A DNA stretch of 59,743 bases, taken from positions 1 through 59,743 of the IMG/VR virus record IMGVR_UViG_3300015263_000360, one strand, 5' to 3'. Source of the DNA: a virus. The notes under the pieces are model-generated. The model worked only from the letters and a program-made list of their open reading frames with translations, was not told the DNA's origin and made no database searches. This document shows positions 36,605 to 43,691 of this stretch, in pieces; the first letter of the stretch is position 1, and each line of letters opens with the position of its first letter. Position numbers and translations under genes: made by a program.

Positions 36605-37417
36605 TTATACAGGGGGGAGCTCTAGCTTCCACGTGTCTACAAAATCTCGGGCTATCTTCGTGACTACATCCTCGCTTACCCAGGCGAAAGACGCGGCAAG
36701 CCCTGCTTGTTGATCCCAACGTGACTGGTTCCTGGGCTTGTTCGCTTCCTTCACTGCTTCGTTTGTTTTGTTGTAGACCCATTCAACTAGAGCATCATTA
36801 AAGATCCACGTGTTAGGCAGCGTGCGATACTCCAAGCCATAAGGCTTGGGACGAAATGCTCCTATGTTCCCATAGAGTTTCTTTCTATGGTAGTCAGGAG
36901 CAGCTACAAAGAAAGGGATCCCTAGATATGTATCAAGCAAGCTTACTATATCTCTCACGGTTTTGAAGGTCATCTTCTTTAAGGGCTCTAGCCCTAGGTG
37001 TAGATGTCCTCCTGCACTCCGCATGTTCTTGTTAGAGCTGTGCGCAGGCTGAGTCAAAGCACCGCTGTATGCATCGAAGTCTGGGTCACACCCAAAGGTG
37101 CGTGCTTGTGGAGTGGCGAGTTGTTTTTTGCTGAACTCCGCTGATGCACTTTTCAAAAGCCCACAACTGTGAGCTTCAGCAATTGTATTTACAATGGACA
37201 ATCCTTCTTTGATCTTACTTGCGAAGTTACGCAGATCCGCAGATGGACTGATGGTAAACTCAGCGGCCACGTTGTCTTCAAGGATACAAATGTTATCACT
37301 AACCGGGAGGGGCTCGTGCTTCTCTCCGCCCACCTTACCCTCTGCAGACTCTGCTTCATCCCCTCTGCTAAAGAAAACTTCCGGGTCAGCACCGATCGTC
37401 ACTAGCCGAATGTCCAT
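36605..37417 (-). CDS. phiEco32-type COOH-NH2 ligase (amidoligase)
   Basis: 270 residues, start set by TTGGAGACAGT before ATG 37417. Predicted glutamine-synthetase-fold ligase that uses ATP to form an amide between a carboxyl and an amine. Family features are ADPEVFF (near residue 11), EDNVAAEFTISPS, GCDPDFDAYSG, GGHLHLGLE and YGLEYRTLPNTWI. Such proteins were predicted by Iyer and Aravind in phiEco32-like phages. It is next to rtcB and downstream of the tRNA array, about 7 kb from a second amidoligase. The peptide or protein substrate is unknown. Confidence 0.88.
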   Translation of the reverse strand: MDIRLVTIGADPEVFFSRGDEAESAEGKVGGEKHEPLPVSDNICILEDNVAAEFTISPSADLRNFASKIKEGLSIVNTIAEAHSCGLLKSASAEFSKKQLATPQARTFGCDPDFDAYSGALTQPAHSSNKNMRSAGGHLHLGLEPLKKMTFKTVRDIVSLLDTYLGIPFFVAAPDYHRKKLYGNIGAFRPKPYGLEYRTLPNTWIFNDALVEWVYNKTNEAVKEANKPRNQSRWDQQAGLAASFAWVSEDVVTKIARDFVDTWKLELPPV

Positions 37418-37837
37418 ACTGTCTCCAAGAGAAAGAACAACTCGGACGCTCTCAAGTCTGGTGAGTCTGTCCATCGAGCCGCATTTCCGTAACCATTAAC
37501 GTAGGTTCGAATGCTCCAGCCGGGTATGCCAACCAGCTCACCACGTAATCGACAAGAGCTGACCGTCGAAACGGAATCACTATATGTCTATTTAGCAGGT
37601 GACGCTATTTCGAAACCACTTCAGTGGTCTCTTGGCTCGTAGACGTGAGCTACTCGCTTGTATTTAAGGGATACAAGACCCCTGTACAGTGTTAGAAGTG
37701 AGGCCCAACTGTGCTCGGAGAGCTATGGACCGTTGCGCCACTGCCTCGTCCACTCAATAATTATCCATCTCATGATAACTACCACTAGTATTATCGTAAG
37801 TAACCAACCGATAACACCTTTCAATGCCACTCCTATC
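37418..37837. other. Non-coding region between ligase gene and tRNA array
   Basis: About 420 bases with no convincing gene or complete tRNA on either strand. It contains a perfect inverted repeat ACCACT-tc-AGTGGT (37615-37628) and a 7-bp stem CTTGTAT/ATACAAG with a 7-base loop (37657-37677). These could act as RNA structures on the leftward transcript. A plus-strand stretch near 37500 resembles a T-arm but lacks a matching acceptor arm. Confidence 0.5.
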
Positions 37838-37914
37838 TGGTACCCACGGAGGGACTCGAACCCCCAACGCTCGGATTTTAAGTCCGACGACTCTGCCAAT
37901 TGGTCTACGCGGGC
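37838..37914 (-). tRNA. tRNA with UAA anticodon (Leu, short variable loop)
   Basis: Seven-base acceptor stem GCCCGCG/CGTGGGT, A73 and encoded CCA. Anticodon stem TCGGA/TCCGA with loop CTTAAAA gives anticodon UAA, which reads UUA (Leu). The variable loop is only GCGTT, so this is a class I fold, unlike bacterial tRNA-Leu. It resembles the UAG tRNA at 39673. Confidence 0.85.
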
Positions 37915-37943
37915 TCCTAATCATTTCCCCACTCCTTTTATGC

Positions 37944-38020
37944 TGGTGCTCTCGGGAGGACTTGAACCTCCAACCAACAGCTTAGAAGGCTGCCGCTCTA
38001 TCCTGTTGAGCTACAAGAGC
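37944..38020 (-). tRNA. tRNA-Arg (UCU)
   Basis: Acceptor GCTCTTG/CGAGAGC, A73, encoded CCA. Anticodon loop CTTCTAA gives UCU, reading AGA. Normal class I fold. AGA codons are frequent in the phage genes, so this tRNA likely supports their translation. Confidence 0.93.
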
Positions 38021-38430
38021 TATGTGGAGTCAGGCTCCCACCACTGCCTTTGACCCCGTGTGCACCCCCAACAGCTCATGACGAACCCTTGGTGCACTGC
38101 CCTAACGTCTTGAGCTTGGAGGAGGTACTAGCTCCTGTCACCCCAAACCAAGACGGTAAAAGTTGGAGGATAGAGAGATCTGCCTTTGGTCGGAGAACCT
38201 TCCATTACCAGATAGCAAGTCTATGAGGCACAGTGGCCTTGACTTGGCTCTCATGAGAGCGCTGTCTGACTAGTTATCTTCGCCTACGCTAGCTCAGCGA
38301 CATCACATACCAGACTGTTTAGCGTGATACTAAAGAGCTGCTCTCTCGGATTTAGCAGGGTCCGGTTCCTGGGTGTTTCCAATTCGGGAGCCGACATGAC
38401 TCCGTCGTGAGGCACACCTGGCCAGAACTT
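38021..38430. other. 410 bp non-coding stretch inside the tRNA array
   Basis: No tRNA, protein gene or terminator is recognisable. It contains a perfect 14-base palindrome GCTCTCATGAGAGC at 38247-38260. It might be a decayed tRNA region or an unannotated small RNA. Confidence 0.5.
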
Positions 38431-38508
38431 TGGTCGGGACGAGAGGATTTGAACCTCCGACCCCTCGCTCCCAAAGCGAGTGCTCTACGCAACCTGAGCT
38501 ACGTCCCG
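38431..38508 (-). tRNA. tRNA-Pro (UGG)
   Basis: Acceptor CGGGACG/CGTCCCG with encoded CCA. Stem CTCGC/GCGAG and loop TTTGGGA give anticodon UGG, reading CCA. The 5' part (38485-38508) also encodes the end and stop of the gene at 38485-38901. Confidence 0.93.
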
Positions 38509-38901
38509 TGTATTTTCTTTCCATGTTGTGACACTCAGCAACTTCTCGCGCGGGATGAACCAGTATGCTACCAACCCAGTTACCTCGTTCCCAGGGTAGC
38601 GTCCCGCTTCGTTTCCTAACAACGCCCTCAGTTCATCCACCAGAACAGGTTGAGAGGATGTGTTTGCTGCCACGATCAGCATCTTCAAGCTAACCCAATT
38701 TCTTAGCTCGATATAATCTCGAATGGCTTGTAGCTTGTTTAGTACTTCAGGCGTGGGTCCAGTACCAAAACCACCGAAGGAATAACAACCGCAGTTGTTC
38801 TTGTCTCCTGACAGGTTCCCATATACCCATCCGTTTTGTTGATCACGGATTTCATACTGTCGGTATTGATCTAGTAGCTTGTACAAATAGAAGGTTGTCA
38901 C
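38485..38901 (-). CDS. Hypothetical protein ending inside tRNA-Pro
   Basis: 138 residues, GTG start chosen because AGGAG lies 7 bases upstream; the longer ORF is a tRNA-Gln shadow. Tyr-rich N-terminus (FYLYKLLDQYRQYEIRD), Cys/Gly-rich centre (NNCGCYSFGGFGTGP) and helical LNKLQAIRDYIEL. No family recognised. The last codons (RDVAQVA) and the TAG stop are formed by the 5' end of tRNA-Pro, an overlap of 24 bases. Expression and tRNA maturation from one transcript could therefore compete. Confidence 0.65.
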   Translation of the reverse strand: MTTFYLYKLLDQYRQYEIRDQQNGWVYGNLSGDKNNCGCYSFGGFGTGPTPEVLNKLQAIRDYIELRNWVSLKMLIVAANTSSQPVLVDELRALLGNEAGRYPGNEVTGLVAYWFIPREKLLSVTTWKENTRDVAQVA

Positions 38902-38926
38902 TTGGTATCTCCTGGAAGATTTAGAT

Positions 38927-39003
38927 TGGCACGAGAGGTAGGACTTGAACCTACAACCTCTGGGTTCAAAGCCCAGCGCTCTAACCAATTGAGCTACTCT
39001 CGA
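38927..39003 (-). tRNA. tRNA-Gln (UUG)
   Basis: Stem CTGGG/CCCAG with loop CTTTGAA gives UUG, reading CAA. G73 and an unpaired 1-72 position (U-U) match the weak first pair and discriminator typical of bacterial tRNA-Gln. CCA is encoded. Confidence 0.92.
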
Positions 39004-39006
39004 TCA

Positions 39007-39082
39007 TGGTGGACCGCAAGAGATTCGAACTCTCACTCCCCTGCGTGCAAGGCAGGTGCTTTCCCAGTTAAGCTAGCGGCCC
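39007..39082 (-). tRNA. tRNA-Ala (UGC)
   Basis: Acceptor GGGCCGC/GCGGTCC with A73 and CCA. Anticodon loop CTTGCAC between CCTGC and GCAGG gives UGC, reading GCA. I do not see the usual G3-U70 pair: position 3 is G and position 70 is C in this alignment. Confidence 0.88.
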
Positions 39083-39084
39083 TC

Positions 39085-39161
39085 TGGTACCGGAGAGCGG
39101 ACTCGAACCACTGACATTCTGCTTGTAAGACAGATGCTCTAACCACCTGAGCTACTCCGGT
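39085..39161 (-). tRNA. tRNA-Val (UAC)
   Basis: Acceptor ACCGGAG/CTCCGGT, A73, CCA encoded. Stem TCTGT/GCAGA with loop CTTACAA gives UAC, reading GUA. Normal class I structure, two bases from tRNA-Ala. Confidence 0.93.
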
Positions 39162-39212
39162 ATATCGTGTTGCGAGTATGCTGGTTGTGTTTACACCACT
39201 GCTAAAGGAACT

Positions 39213-39288
39213 TGGCTCTAGAGACTGGGATCGAACCAGTGTCCTTCCGGTTAACAGCCGGCTGCTCGTCCAACCGAGCTCCTCTAGA
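39213..39288 (-). tRNA. tRNA-Asn (GUU)
   Basis: Acceptor TCTAGAG/CTCTAGA with G73 and CCA, as in bacterial tRNA-Asn. Loop CTGTTAA gives anticodon GUU. The outermost anticodon-stem pair is a G-A mismatch. One of the three array members not using a U34 wobble base. Confidence 0.9.
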
Positions 39289-39298
39289 ATATCAAGAG

Positions 39299-39349
39299 CC
39301 GCCAGAGGTCGGAGGTCCGGCCCCTAATTTATCGGCGTAGCCGGGCGGC
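39299..39349 (-). ncRNA. Structured non-tRNA element in the tRNA array
   Basis: Between tRNA-Asn and tRNA-Ser, GCCGCC and GGCGGC close a 51-base element that also contains a small hairpin CGGC-TAC-GCCG and GC-rich pairing segments. It has no T-arm or anticodon arm and no T-tract, so it is neither a tRNA nor a typical terminator. It may be a processing signal or small RNA. Confidence 0.35.
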
Positions 39350-39358
39350 ATATTTACT

Positions 39359-39450
39359 TGGCTGAGGCAGTAGGATTTGAACCTACGGGACCGCAATGTG
39401 TCCAGTGTGTTAGCAACACACCGCATTAAGCCAGACTCTGCCATGCCTCA
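39359..39450 (-). tRNA. tRNA-Ser (GCU)
   Basis: 92 bases with the long class II variable arm expected for serine. Acceptor TGAGGCA/TGCCTCA, G73, CCA. Stem GTGTG/CACAC and loop TTGCTAA give anticodon GCU, reading AGC/AGU. It shows that class II folding is kept for Ser in this genome but not for the Leu-anticodon tRNAs. Confidence 0.92.
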
Positions 39451-39451
39451 G

Positions 39452-39529
39452 TGGGGTGACCGATGGGACTTGCACCCACAACCACCGGGTCCACAACCCA
39501 GCGCTCTATCTAATTGAGCTACGGTCAAC
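39452..39529 (-). tRNA. tRNA-His (GUG)
   Basis: Anticodon loop TTGTGGA between CTGGG and CCCGG gives GUG. A 5' extra G(-1) can pair with C73, the histidine identity element, and CCA is encoded. Position 1-72 is a U-C mismatch. Confidence 0.9.
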
Positions 39530-39672
39530 ACGGGATGAAACCCCTAAGTGATACCATTGACTGGGAGGTTCGTCAACGGGTTGGAGCCTGTACATCCAGG
39601 TCTCTACCCAGCCTAGCATCCATCTTGGGTACCAATGGTTTTCCATCAAGCGGTCCCAAGCACATGTAAGTA

Positions 39673-39749
39673 TGGTGCTCATGAGAGGATTCGAACCTCC
39701 AACATCTAGATTCTAAGTCTAGCGACTCTACCAATTGGCCTACATGAGC
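39673..39749 (-). tRNA. tRNA with UAG anticodon (Leu, short variable loop)
   Basis: Acceptor GCTCATG/CATGAGC, A73, CCA. Stem CTAGA/TCTAG and loop CTTAGAA give anticodon UAG, reading CUA (Leu). Variable loop is only ATGTT, a class I fold. D-arm and general sequence resemble the UAA tRNA at 37838, suggesting a shared origin. CUA is frequent in phage genes. The anticodon is not complementary to a stop codon. Confidence 0.85.
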
Positions 39750-39782
39750 TATAGGGAAGGAGGTAAATTATTAAAATTTTCC

Positions 39783-39799
39783 TTGCTCGGGCGGAGCAA
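39783..39799 (-). terminator. Possible terminator after the gene at 39814
   Basis: Read leftward, TTGCTC-CGCCC-GAGCAA forms a 6-bp hairpin followed by GGAAAATTTT. It lies 15 bases past the 39814 stop, before tRNA-Leu(UAG). The T run is short and offset, so activity is uncertain. Confidence 0.45.
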
Positions 39800-39813
39800 T
39801 GGTTCCTTCCCCT

Positions 39814-40266
39814 TTAAATTGCTTCTAGCCAGGTGTCTATCTCATGTTCTGGTTTGAGATAATACGAACTGTGTTCCAAGTCTTTAACCGCATGGTTAAA
39901 CACCGGGTTCTTTCGCATTATCTCCTGTATGTAGCACAGCGTGTCCCGTTTAGGAGTGAAGTGCCAATAACTAAGAGGTGTCTCTCTTTCGTATTTACTT
40001 TTACCCAGATGAAAAATCTTGAAAGGTTCAGGCACCTCAGGGAGATGGAGGTTAGAGCCCTGTATTATAGTGGCTTCTTTAGCAGCCATCCAGAAAAGCC
40101 ATGGGAGCACCATCTTTTCATTAGGGTACACGCTTGCCACGTACCCTCCACAGTTGGCCGGCAGGGGAAAGAAAGGAGGGTAGTGGTAAAATCCCCCATC
40201 TTTATAAGTCGCTCCATGAAGGTTCCAGGCGCTAACGTTGTCTAACCACTCTTGCAGCTTGTACAT
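39814..40266 (-). CDS. Hypothetical protein within the tRNA array
   Basis: 150 residues, aromatic and Pro-rich (GGFYHYPPFFPLPANCGGYV, about residues 24-43), with a central hydrophobic stretch (KMVLPWLFWMAAKEA) that could be buried or membrane-near. No family recognised. AGGACGG precedes the ATG. Flanked by tRNA-Gly upstream and tRNA-Leu downstream, so it shares their transcript. Confidence 0.65.
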   Translation of the reverse strand: MYKLQEWLDNVSAWNLHGATYKDGGFYHYPPFFPLPANCGGYVASVYPNEKMVLPWLFWMAAKEATIIQGSNLHLPEVPEPFKIFHLGKSKYERETPLSYWHFTPKRDTLCYIQEIMRKNPVFNHAVKDLEHSSYYLKPEHEIDTWLEAI

Positions 40267-40282
40267 GTTCCGTCCTATATGT

Positions 40283-40356
40283 TGGAGCGAGTAATCGGAC
40301 TCGAACCGATCTCTCTAGCTTGGAAGGCTAGGGCACAACCTCTATACCACACTCGC
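40283..40356 (-). tRNA. tRNA-Gly (UCC)
   Basis: 74 bases, acceptor GCGAGTG/TACTCGC with one G-U pair, U73 as in bacterial tRNA-Gly, CCA encoded. Stem CTAGC/GCTAG with loop CTTCCAA gives UCC, reading GGA. A terminator-like hairpin ends three bases upstream. Confidence 0.93.
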
Positions 40357-40358
40357 AT

Positions 40359-40388
40359 AAAAAGGTGGCCAGATCCGGCTTGGCCACC
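40359..40388 (-). terminator. Intrinsic terminator upstream of tRNA-Gly
   Basis: Read leftward: GGTGGCCA (40388-40381), loop, TGGCCACC (40371-40364), then TTTTT. Perfect 8-bp stem. It follows the 40416 gene by 27 bases and lies 3 bases before the tRNA-Gly 5' end, so readthrough would set the level of the downstream tRNAs. Confidence 0.8.
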
Positions 40389-40415
40389 AAGGACAACATG
40401 AACAGTGTTGACAGC

Positions 40416-40649
40416 TTAGCCAGCGGTCAGTTCGATTCGGCCCGACTGCATGGTGCGGGTACCGAACGACTTCTCCGGCACACCGTACTCAGCGAGGGCA
40501 CCCTCGAGGTCATTGCGCAGCCCAAAGAGTCCAGTCTTCAGACTCTTCGGGAAGCGAAACTTCCCGAGAACAGCGGCGAGTGCAGCAGCCGTGTCCTCCG
40601 ACACTGTGATGTTGATGACGACCTTTTCCTTAACGGAAACTCCCATCAT
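40416..40649 (-). CDS. Small protein of unknown function
   Basis: 77 residues from ATG 40649 (the adjacent ATG at 40646 is possible); ACAGGAGATGC gives a strong site. Starts MMGVSVKEKVVINITVSED, then Ala-rich helix (TAAALAAVLGKFRFP). The GC-rich codon use resembles the 48-49 kb module more than its neighbours. No known family. Followed by a strong terminator, so it may be expressed as a monocistronic peak. Confidence 0.65.
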   Translation of the reverse strand: MMGVSVKEKVVINITVSEDTAAALAAVLGKFRFPKSLKTGLFGLRNDLEGALAEYGVPEKSFGTRTMQSGRIELTAG

Positions 40650-40737
40650 GCATCTCCTGTGTGTAACCCGTTTGTAAAGAACCATCACGGTGGGTTAGTC
40701 GTGAGCTGGCTCGCGCGAGATTATTCTTAGATGGCGC

Positions 40738-40812
40738 TGGAGCCCTTTCCAGGAATCGAACCCGGCTCTGAGGTTTACAAAACCCCGGCATCGCCAACAA
40801 TGCTTAAAGGGC
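40738..40812 (-). tRNA. tRNA-Thr (UGU)
   Basis: Acceptor GCCCTTT/AAAGGGC with U73 and CCA. Stem GGGGT/ACCTC (one G-U) and loop TTTGTAA give UGU, reading ACA. Begins three bases after the stop of the 40815 gene. Confidence 0.9.
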
Positions 40813-40814
40813 AA

Positions 40815-41267
40815 TTAGTAGAAGTAGGGTTCTCCATGGATATGCATGTAGTATGCATCCATGCAGTTCTTGATGCCGTCCACCGTGGCTCTTTTGAACG
40901 CAATAGGCACGCCCACGTAGGGACTAGCTGTGTCAATTGGATTCTTCCAAGCCACTCCTAAGCCCTTGTCCATGTAGACCACATCTCCAATTCGAAGTTC
41001 CAGATCTGCAATCACCACGGTGTATCTACCCACCGTATGCCACGCATACTGAATGACAACCGGCTTAGCTTTACCGAAAGCCTTACGGAACCTGTGACTA
41101 CGATTCAGCGTGCGCTTGATTCGTCTCCAGGCTCTTTGCAAAAGGGCCTCTGCCACCTCAGGAGTTAGTGGCGGCTTCGGCGGAGGCGTGTCAGTAGTGG
41201 CTGGCTCAACCAGACGCAACGCTGGCTTCTCTGGCTCTAGCTCTGAGTCCACCAATTCAGTGTTCAT
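40815..41267 (-). CDS. Hypothetical protein downstream of the nuclease
   Basis: 150 residues. Pro/Glu-rich first 45 residues, then a basic helix (AWRRIKRTLNRSHRFRKAFGKAKP) and a beta-rich end (YTVVIADLELRIGDVVYMD). ATG 41267 overlaps the nuclease stop as ATGA and has AAGGA upstream. No domain recognised; association with recombination genes is by coupling only. Confidence 0.65.
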   Translation of the reverse strand: MNTELVDSELEPEKPALRLVEPATTDTPPPKPPLTPEVAEALLQRAWRRIKRTLNRSHRFRKAFGKAKPVVIQYAWHTVGRYTVVIADLELRIGDVVYMDKGLGVAWKNPIDTASPYVGVPIAFKRATVDGIKNCMDAYYMHIHGEPYFY

Positions 41268-42310
41268 TGTTTTTCCTTTCGCCCTAGGGTGCAGAAGTTT
41301 GCCACGTCGCAGTAGAGTTGACATCTTGTGTTTACTCCTGGTCTGTGCTCCACGTACAGTACTTCTTTGGGCTTCTGGTTCTTGTTGATCCAGGCGTGTG
41401 CTTCTCCAGGAGAATCGCAGCGAATAATCGCCGTTGCTCTACCCTTCTTCATTACAGCCCAGTGCTCTTCCTTAGTCCAACGCTCTTCCGGTGTGCAGAG
41501 AGGAATGTTTTCATCCGACATTTCCTCTGCCTCGATGTGTGCTTCAATTCTTTTGATCATGTCTTCTAGGGTTTGATCCAAAGACCACAACGGAATCTCC
41601 ATCTGATCCGTTTGCTGTTTTGGATAACCCCTTTCGAACATGGCCTTACGCTTTACCCAATCTCGAGCGATGGGGTGGAAGATTACACGATCTGTCTCGA
41701 GTCCATTGACATGCAGAAGGTAGCGGTACCTATTGCCTTGTGCCACCCACTCATCCTTCAGACTTTTCATTGCGAAAACAGAGCAGACCTTGTAGTCATT
41801 GAGCACTCTGTCTGGAGTGATTAATCCAGATCTATCGTATAAGTCCACCTGTCCCGACACTTTCTTCGTGCCGTACTTTGTGGGAATGTCTGCAAAAAAC
41901 CTCTTTTCAAAGAGAAGTCCATGGTGATCCCAGACATATTCCTTATTTGACTCGAGCACTGCAAGTGCGATGGCTTCGTGAAGGGAATCAGAGGCCACGT
42001 CTCCTGAAGCGAAGGAGTATAGCACCTCTTCGATGGCTGTCCATCGGCCGGTCACATTCTTCTCAGCCAGAATCTTAACTGCGTTCTCAAGAATCTGGTG
42101 AACAATCTTACCAAAGAGCATATAGATTCTTTCTGATGCTTCCTTGGTAACCTGATCTCCATAGCGAGTGTTCAATGCCCGGACCAATACCGGAATTGAT
42201 AGCTCAGTTACTGAGAAGTCCGCCCCCTCCTTTGAGTAATTGTCCTCCCCTAGCACAGCAAGGAGAGGGAGCGGTAGGTTGAAAGAATCTACTAGCTTTT
42301 GGTCACTCAT
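41264..42310 (-). CDS. PD-(D/E)XK nuclease, RecB/Cas4-like
   Basis: 348 residues. Conserved H71 (GKIVHQI), D156 (GQVDLYD) and D172-x-K174 (NDYKV) form the exonuclease core, with E135 before it. Three C-terminal cysteines (TRCQLYCDVANFC) could belong to an iron-sulphur cluster as in AddB/Cas4 nucleases. It probably degrades or resects DNA for recombination. Starts at the end of the SSB-like gene (TAATG), forming a recombination operon. Confidence 0.85.
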   Translation of the reverse strand: MSDQKLVDSFNLPLPLLAVLGEDNYSKEGADFSVTELSIPVLVRALNTRYGDQVTKEASERIYMLFGKIVHQILENAVKILAEKNVTGRWTAIEEVLYSFASGDVASDSLHEAIALAVLESNKEYVWDHHGLLFEKRFFADIPTKYGTKKVSGQVDLYDRSGLITPDRVLNDYKVCSVFAMKSLKDEWVAQGNRYRYLLHVNGLETDRVIFHPIARDWVKRKAMFERGYPKQQTDQMEIPLWSLDQTLEDMIKRIEAHIEAEEMSDENIPLCTPEERWTKEEHWAVMKKGRATAIIRCDSPGEAHAWINKNQKPKEVLYVEHRPGVNTRCQLYCDVANFCTLGRKEKQ

Positions 42311-42786
42311 TAGAAGGGTGCTGCTTCCGCTCTGGGTGCCACGTCCTCAATTCCAAGTAGCTCGTTCACGAAGATCTTGGTGTAGCGCTTGGTTTGCTGG
42401 GCTCCATTCATGTCAGTGTATGTGCGCTGGTTAGTAACCAAACGGACCATGGCCACTGATCCCACCACTGCTGCACATGCATCATGAATAACTTGAGGGG
42501 AGTCCGGCTCCTGCTCGGGAAGCTCTTGACCGAGAGCCGCCAGTGTTCCTCTCAGCGATGCCAGGCCGGGTAAGCTGGCCTCCCCGTCACGATTCATCAA
42601 GTTAACAGGCACTGAAATCTCTTGCCCGTTATAGGCAGGAAACGAGTAACGAAACCACACAGTGGCATGCTCTTCGTCGAAGTTCGAGGATACCACCTGC
42701 GCCTTGTGCACCCCATCTGGGATGAGAGTGATGCGCGGTCTTGGTGCGGAGTCTCCCCATGCTGCTTTTAGTAGATCGAAATTCAT
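42310..42786 (-). CDS. Single-strand DNA-binding-like protein
   Basis: 158 residues from ATG 42786 (GAGG 8 bases upstream). N-terminal MNFDLLKAAWGDS followed by beta-strand pattern (IPDGVHKAQVVSSNFDEEHATVWFRYSF) resembles phage OB-fold or DUF669-type proteins that accompany RecA-like ATPases and exonucleases. C-terminus lacks the acidic tip of bacterial SSB. The role is inferred from pattern and gene order. Confidence 0.65.
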   Translation of the reverse strand: MNFDLLKAAWGDSAPRPRITLIPDGVHKAQVVSSNFDEEHATVWFRYSFPAYNGQEISVPVNLMNRDGEASLPGLASLRGTLAALGQELPEQEPDSPQVIHDACAAVVGSVAMVRLVTNQRTYTDMNGAQQTKRYTKIFVNELLGIEDVAPRAEAAPF

Positions 42787-42788
42787 AA

Positions 42789-43691
42789 TTATACCTCGAT
42801 GACCTGGGACATGAGGTCCTTCCATTCATCAGGAATGAAATCCTCAAGCCGCTCTTTCTTGTACTTCTTCTTGAGACTCACAATCTTTTCAGTGAGTTCC
42901 TTCTGCTTTTCTGGTGACTGTGCGGCCACTAACTCTCGTAGTTGCAACACGTTAACAGGATTGATCCCCTTGTCCTTGGGTGCTACCCCAATCTTAGTCT
43001 CGATCTCAGATACGATCACTCCAAGATCTGGTTCACACAGAGAGGTGAGTACTCCCGATCTGTCTCCACAAATGTAGTTAGGATCGGACTCCATGTTAGC
43101 TTGTATTGCACGAACAGGTCTACCTTCGAACTCCACCCAGCGCATGCACAGAATCAAGTCGAACCAACCGAGAATTCCCTTGTTGATTTCCTGTCCTGGC
43201 ATGCTGGGTTTGTAGACAATGCGGCCCTTGTCGTCCTTGTCTTCCATGATGTGAGTGATAAACACCTTTCTCACGCCAGGAATATCCCGCATCCTCTTGA
43301 TCCAACTCTCCATGATCTTATTCATTTCGCCATAGGCTTTAAGATCATTTCGATTGTTCTCGATACGTTCGGCAAGAACCGCTTTTGCAATGTCATCAAG
43401 CCCGTCCACTACCAGCCACTCCATATCTTTACTCCATTTAAGACAGTAAAGATACAAGTCTTGTAGGAACTGCACCGTGATGACTCCATTGGCTGGCTTC
43501 AGTGTCTTAAACTTGCGGGATTGAAGCGCCAATTCTCCAGGATCAGCCCCGATGTAGACAAGCTTAGAGTCATCTGTCAACGGTAGGGTACGAAGAAGAC
43601 TGGTCTTCCCGATTTTTGGAGTACCTGTGACAAGGATGTCCAGCTTGTCTAGTCCAGACTGATACGTGGTTCCTTCAACAATCTTACTCAT
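42789..43691 (-). CDS. RecA-like ATPase, phage AAA_24/Sak4 type
   Basis: 300 residues from ATG 43691 (overlap ATGAGTAA with the gene upstream). Walker A is GTPKIGKTS at about residues 22-30; Walker B is WLVVDGLDD near 90-98. The set of ATPase, SSB-like protein and PD-(D/E)XK nuclease is typical of phage strand-annealing recombination with Sak4-type proteins. Basic C-terminal part (LKKKYKKER) may touch DNA. Distinction from other AAA_24 proteins needs alignment. Confidence 0.85.
   Translation of the reverse strand: MSKIVEGTTYQSGLDKLDILVTGTPKIGKTSLLRTLPLTDDSKLVYIGADPGELALQSRKFKTLKPANGVITVQFLQDLYLYCLKWSKDMEWLVVDGLDDIAKAVLAERIENNRNDLKAYGEMNKIMESWIKRMRDIPGVRKVFITHIMEDKDDKGRIVYKPSMPGQEINKGILGWFDLILCMRWVEFEGRPVRAIQANMESDPNYICGDRSGVLTSLCEPDLGVIVSEIETKIGVAPKDKGINPVNVLQLRELVAAQSPEKQKELTEKIVSLKKKYKKERLEDFIPDEWKDLMSQVIEV

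Noticed and set aside
37482-37535. Possible + strand tRNA 3' half (GGTTCGAAT followed by GCCA)
   Set aside because: No matching 5' acceptor arm and poor T-stem pairing; the other tRNAs are all on the - strand.
37838-39749. Suppressor tRNA reading of the UAA and UAG anticodons
   Set aside because: Anticodons UAA and UAG read UUA and CUA leucine codons, not stop codons; stop-suppressing anticodons would be UUA or CUA.
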